Positions 60,959 through 64,000 of a DNA stretch of 64,000 nucleotides are shown here, in pieces. The position numbers were made by a program, and so were the translations under genes. How positions within the stretch are numbered: the first letter of the stretch is position 1; the number at the start of each line of letters is the position of its first letter. The stretch comes from Pseudomonadales bacterium (GTDB lineage: Bacteria > Pseudomonadota > Gammaproteobacteria > Pseudomonadales > Azotimanducaceae): positions 18,940 through 82,939 of the forward strand of contig JANQKS010000003.1 of NCBI GenBank assembly GCA_028281005.1, written 5' to 3'. The notes beneath the pieces were generated by a model. It was not told where the DNA came from. It made no database searches and saw only the letters and a list, made by a program, of their open reading frames with translations.

Positions 60959-62641
60959 TTAAGATTTGATGAGGTTACGCTCAGTGATGCCGATGGCTTT
61001 GCTCAGCTGTGCATAACCCGGCAGCTCGCGCATCGCTGCAAAGGCTGGGTTCATGGCCACAAAGTCCACCTGTAGGAGGTCTTTCTCACCAACGGCTGCA
61101 CGAATGATGTCCAGCGCAGCAGCGGGGGCTCCACCCAAACTGCATAGACGGGCAGTCATCCTCGGTGACGTATAGGCTTGGCGGTCTTGTAGAACCTGCA
61201 CAACATCGAGCAGCCGTGTGCGGTCGTATGAGCTGCCGCCCAACACCTTGGAGATCTCCTCATCATGCGCCCACAACCGGGCTTCAATGAGGCATGCCTG
61301 ACGCTCGTCAAGCTGCCAAAGCAGCTCGGCTTTAATCTCCCACCCAGGGGGAAAGTCCGGATGTAACTCCAACAAACGGTCCACACATTGCATCGCTTCT
61401 GCGTAGCGTGCCTGCCCACACAAACACATCACCTGGGCAAACGCCGGTGGCGCGCTAAGCGGATCCAAACGCCGAGCGCGCTCGATGGTGTCTAGCGCGG
61501 TTGGATCACCTAGGGTACCCAGCAACAGTGCCATAAGCAGGTGCGCATGGGCATAACTAGGATTGAGCCGCAGCGCATCTTCAAGCAAACCGCGCGCCTT
61601 GGCCCAGCGCCATTCATAGTGAAACGCGTAAGCAGCTTCGATGGCGAGCACCTCGGGGTTGTGCGGATCCGCGGCTTTGGCAAGGCTGACCGCTTCGTCA
61701 ATCTGTGCGCTGACCTGCGCAACCGGTTTTTTACCCCAATATCCATACGCACCCCAAACGTCGGCAATGCCCACATAGGCCGGTGCAAAAGTGGGGCTGC
61801 GTGCTGCGGCATTTTGAAAACAGGCCAACGCTCGGGAGAAGTAAGTGTGATCCAGCTTGTTCCAATAAAAGCGCCCACGTAAATAGTCTTCGACCGTTTC
61901 GTTGGGGACAACTGGCTCGGATAAGGGACCTTCCTCCTCATCGTCAGCGGGATTTGCTAACAAGTGGGCACAAACACCACGTGCCAGGCGCTCTTCCGCC
62001 GCAAATAGGTCATCTAAATCGATGTCTTCGGTGGCCGACCAGACATAACTGTTATCCGCCGTATCCGCTAGACGTGCGCGTAACACCCACCGCGTCTCTG
62101 CACGAGTAAGGGTACCTTCCAACACAAAGTCGACATCGAGGATTTGTGCGAGCTCGTTGGGGGTGTGTCGAGTGTTGTCCATAGCCCTAATTGATGAGCG
62201 GGAGATCACTTTGAACTCTGCGCGGAGACCAAGGCTGTGGGTGAGGCCATCGGTAATGCCGTCCGCGAGCCACCCCTGTTCCGCATCACCGGTCAGGTTT
62301 TCGAAGGGCAGCACTGCCAATACCCGGCGGCGTGCGGCACTGTCCGCCAGTAATCGATAGCCTCGCTTCGGGATGGTTTCTAAAAAACGGGATTGTCGCG
62401 GCGCATCACCAAAAGCTTTACGCAACGTGGACACAGCGGATTGCAACACACTGTCGGTGACATAGGCATGGGGCCAGACCGCGCTCAGAATAAGATCGCG
62501 GCTTAATACCTCACCCGGGTGTTGGGCAAAAAACACCAACAGATCCATTACTCTGGGTTCGAGGCGAACCCGGTGGTCGCCTCGTTGCACAGTGTTTGTG
62601 GCCGGGTCAACCGTCCACTCGTTGAGCCTAAACGCTTTCAC
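60959..62641 (-). CDS. CadC-type winged-helix regulator with TolB-like domain and TPR repeats
   Basis: A 560-residue transcription regulator. Residues 1-105 form an OmpR/CadC-like winged helix (VRLEPRVMDLLVFFAQHPGE, SRDLILSAVWPHAYVTDSVL, LETIPKRGYRLL). A FlgO/TolB-like module follows (RRVLAVLPFENLTGDAEQGW, near 110-235), and TPR-type helices fill about 245-545. No transmembrane helix separates the parts, unlike CadC itself, so the protein is probably cytosolic. It lies between the exported hypothetical and the selenoprotein gene and may regulate either; the target and the signal are unknown. Confidence 0.85.
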   Translation of the reverse strand: MKAFRLNEWTVDPATNTVQRGDHRVRLEPRVMDLLVFFAQHPGEVLSRDLILSAVWPHAYVTDSVLQSAVSTLRKAFGDAPRQSRFLETIPKRGYRLLADSAARRRVLAVLPFENLTGDAEQGWLADGITDGLTHSLGLRAEFKVISRSSIRAMDNTRHTPNELAQILDVDFVLEGTLTRAETRWVLRARLADTADNSYVWSATEDIDLDDLFAAEERLARGVCAHLLANPADDEEEGPLSEPVVPNETVEDYLRGRFYWNKLDHTYFSRALACFQNAAARSPTFAPAYVGIADVWGAYGYWGKKPVAQVSAQIDEAVSLAKAADPHNPEVLAIEAAYAFHYEWRWAKARGLLEDALRLNPSYAHAHLLMALLLGTLGDPTALDTIERARRLDPLSAPPAFAQVMCLCGQARYAEAMQCVDRLLELHPDFPPGWEIKAELLWQLDERQACLIEARLWAHDEEISKVLGGSSYDRTRLLDVVQVLQDRQAYTSPRMTARLCSLGGAPAAALDIIRAAVGEKDLLQVDFVAMNPAFAAMRELPGYAQLSKAIGITERNLIKS

Positions 62642-62695
62642 TGAAAAGGAGATGCATCAGATTCAGCCGCCGTAGGGACTTAAGCGTAAAAGCGT

Positions 62696-63817
62696 CTACG
62701 ACCCGTCCAATCCTTGAATTGGCTTGTAGTAGGGTTTGTCGCCCAACGTCTGCACCTTCTTCTGCCAGTTTGCGCCGGCTTCTTCGGGGGTATAGGCCCA
62801 ATCCTGGCGATGGTAGTTCCAGCTGTCCGGGTTCAATTCTTGCGCCATGCGCCAGTATTGCTCTGCTTTGTCACTCTGCTCGACAGATTTGAAATAACCG
62901 GCCAGGCGAAAGGCCGCCTCGGCTTTGGCTGCGTTATCGCTTTTCGGCGCCAATGCCACCGCTTCCGCCACGTGCGGGCTGGCATCACCCTGGGCCACCC
63001 AGTCCGCCACCATGGGCGCGTAGTCTTCGCGGCCAAACTCAAAGTCACCCATACGGTGCACGGTGGCATAGGTGCCTTCATCTATACGCCGTACCCGACC
63101 TTGCTCATCAATCCACACGGCGGAAGGTACATTGACCAGGTTGTAAAGCGCGCTGATTTGGTGGGTGGGATCAACCAAACCCACATAGGTGGCACCTGCC
63201 TGCTCGTACCAAGGTGCAGCCGCTACGCTACCCTGAGTGTCCTGAGCAGCGGCGAGAATGATAAAGTTGTCGTCTTTGAGGGCTTCGTAAACTGCCTGCC
63301 AACCTGACAGGTCAAAGCGGCAGCCTCACCAACTGGCCCAGCTGAGCAACATGATCTTTTTACCTTTGAAGTCGCTCAAGCGGTGGGTGTTGCCCTGCCA
63401 ATCGGTCAGCTCAAAATCTGGCGCCAAGGCGTCACGCACAAAACTTGTGCGCTGCACCGGGATAGCGCCCAAACTGAACGTCTGTGTATCATAGTCCGCC
63501 ACCACCGGCTGTTTGAGAATGCGCGCCAAGCCGGTGACATTCACCCAGCCGGACCCTTGACGGGTGACAAACAGCTGACTGTCTTCGTTCTGCCGTATGG
63601 GAATACAAATTTCGTCGAGGCAGGCACCCTCTGGCTTCAATTCAAAGCCGTTCACAGACGGGAGATCCGCCTTAGTGACCCAGAGGTCCGTCGCATCTGG
63701 TAACGTTTTCGAGACGGTGGTGACGCCGTCTAGCGAAATCACCGTGGCGGTGAATCCCCACACCGGTAACACCGCCGATAAAAGACCCAGCAGGCCGGTC
63801 AACAGCAGACGATTCAT
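62696..63817 (-). CDS. Probable selenocysteine-containing thioredoxin-fold protein
   Basis: Two ORFs (63817-63326 and 63184-62696) read in the same frame and are joined by one in-frame UGA (63326-63328, residue 164) with no other stop between them. The whole is 373 residues with a signal peptide (LLLTGLLGLLSAVLPVWG), an N-terminal beta-rich domain, and a thioredoxin/AhpC-TSA-like domain starting at PDFELTDWQG. The UGA occupies the redox position: SWASW-Sec-GCRFD, where thioredoxins have the first Cys. Downstream the fold continues (FIILAAAQDT, VNVPSAVWIDEQGRV with the cis-Pro). A SECIS-like hairpin follows the UGA. The C-terminal tail has one TPR-like repeat. Function: probably a periplasmic thiol- or peroxide-reducing protein. 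Confidence 0.85.
63296..63323 (-). promoter_or_regulatory. Bacterial SECIS-like hairpin after the in-frame UGA
   Basis: In the minus-strand RNA the base after UGA is G4. Bases C6-C10 pair with G29-G33 (CUGCC with GGCAG), then an internal loop (GCUUUG opposite U), then A17-U20 (ACCU) with A24-U27 (AGGU), closing the apical loop G21-U22-C23. The GU in the loop, the upper 4-bp stem, and a UGA-to-loop distance of 17 bases agree with the general bacterial SECIS model bound by SelB. The stem lies inside the coding sequence, as required. Confidence 0.75.
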
Positions 63818-63907
63818 TAACCCTACCCTCTTTTACGCTTGTAGTCGCCGTCCATACTACCAGAAGCCTTCGCGATAACCTCCTGCGGCACCCAGCTTGA
63901 ACCTAGT

Positions 63908-64000
63908 GCTCAAACCACTTGAAAACTTAGGATCAGAGTTCGCCAGCTTTGGGCTGGCAAGGAAGAGTGAGGAGTAATATCTGGATATTGCGACGAGCAA
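63908..64000. mobile_element. Second copy of the 257-bp MITE, cut by the window end
   Basis: tgctcaaaccact from 63908 and the following 80 bases repeat the left half of the element at 41740 (aggatcagagttcgccagct, ggaagagtgaggagtaatat, gcgacgagcaa) with only a few differences (ttgaaaa for ttataa, ggcaagg for ggccagg, tctgg for tccgg). CTAG precedes it (63904-63907). Its right end lies beyond base 64000. It stands upstream of the selenoprotein gene. Confidence 0.85.

Noticed and set aside
63184..63328. Two separate short genes, or a nonsense pseudogene, for the thioredoxin-like protein
   Set aside because: The reading frame is the same on both sides, the stop is TGA at the redox position, and a SECIS-like hairpin follows; selenocysteine explains all of it better than chance mutation.

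Overview
The window looks like a chromosome segment of a gammaproteobacterium that carries bacteriochlorophyll genes. The evidence is an N-terminal magnesium-chelatase BchI fragment at the left edge, a BciA-type 8-vinyl reductase next to it, and gammaproteobacterial-type housekeeping genes (RapA, AsnS, an MdlA/MdlB-like ABC pair). An aerobic anoxygenic phototroph of the OM60/NOR5 kind would fit, but I cannot assign a genus. I see no tRNA, rRNA, CRISPR array or intact transposase.

Layout. 1-2.3 kb: edge of a photosynthesis region (bchI fragment; bciA, a membrane protein and a small cytochrome c as one operon). A 92-bp MITE-like inverted-repeat element sits on the bciA start and supplies its first codons. 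2.3-5.9 kb: two small membrane-associated proteins, two FHA proteins and a PP2C phosphatase. 5.9-20.2 kb: one long, tightly packed minus-strand operon for an electron-transfer apparatus: a flavoprotein/cyclic-nucleotide-domain/ferredoxin fusion, a cytochrome-b-like membrane protein, an inner-membrane decahaem protein with an FHA-like cytoplasmic domain, a GlcG/HbpS-domain lipoprotein, an outer-membrane barrel, a 1288-residue decahaem LVIVD-repeat protein and a pentahaem cytochrome. 20.5-27.2 kb: glutamate dehydrogenase, a Ser/Thr kinase translationally coupled to a caspase-like protein, and two alpha/beta hydrolases. The phosphatase, FHA proteins, kinase and caspase flank the operon on both sides. 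Together they suggest a phospho-threonine-regulated multihaem electron conduit that I do not recognise as a named system.

27-42 kb: mixed metabolism (aldose epimerase, zinc-ribbon protein, RND exporter, RapA, two class III CoA-transferases, DUF3604 protein, 2-hydroxyacid dehydrogenase), then a decaying stretch at 40.7-41.7 kb with a broken beta-lactamase-like gene and a ferritin-like remnant, closed by a 257-bp MITE with perfect 30-bp ends. 42-54 kb: small catabolic and lipid genes (dehydrogenases, desaturase, methyltransferase, GST, enoyl-CoA hydratase, threonine dehydratase, GPH transporter, acyltransferase). 54-60.3 kb: DUF3014 protein, asnS and the ABC exporter pair. 60.3-64 kb: a secreted hypothetical, a CadC-type regulator, and a thioredoxin-like gene whose only interruption is an in-frame UGA at the redox site followed by a SECIS-like hairpin, so it is probably a selenoprotein. 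A second copy of the 257-bp MITE begins at 63908 and runs off the window.

Limits: all functions come from reading motifs without database searches. Start codons were chosen from ribosome-binding sites, signal peptides and overlaps, and differ in several cases from the longest possible ORF.
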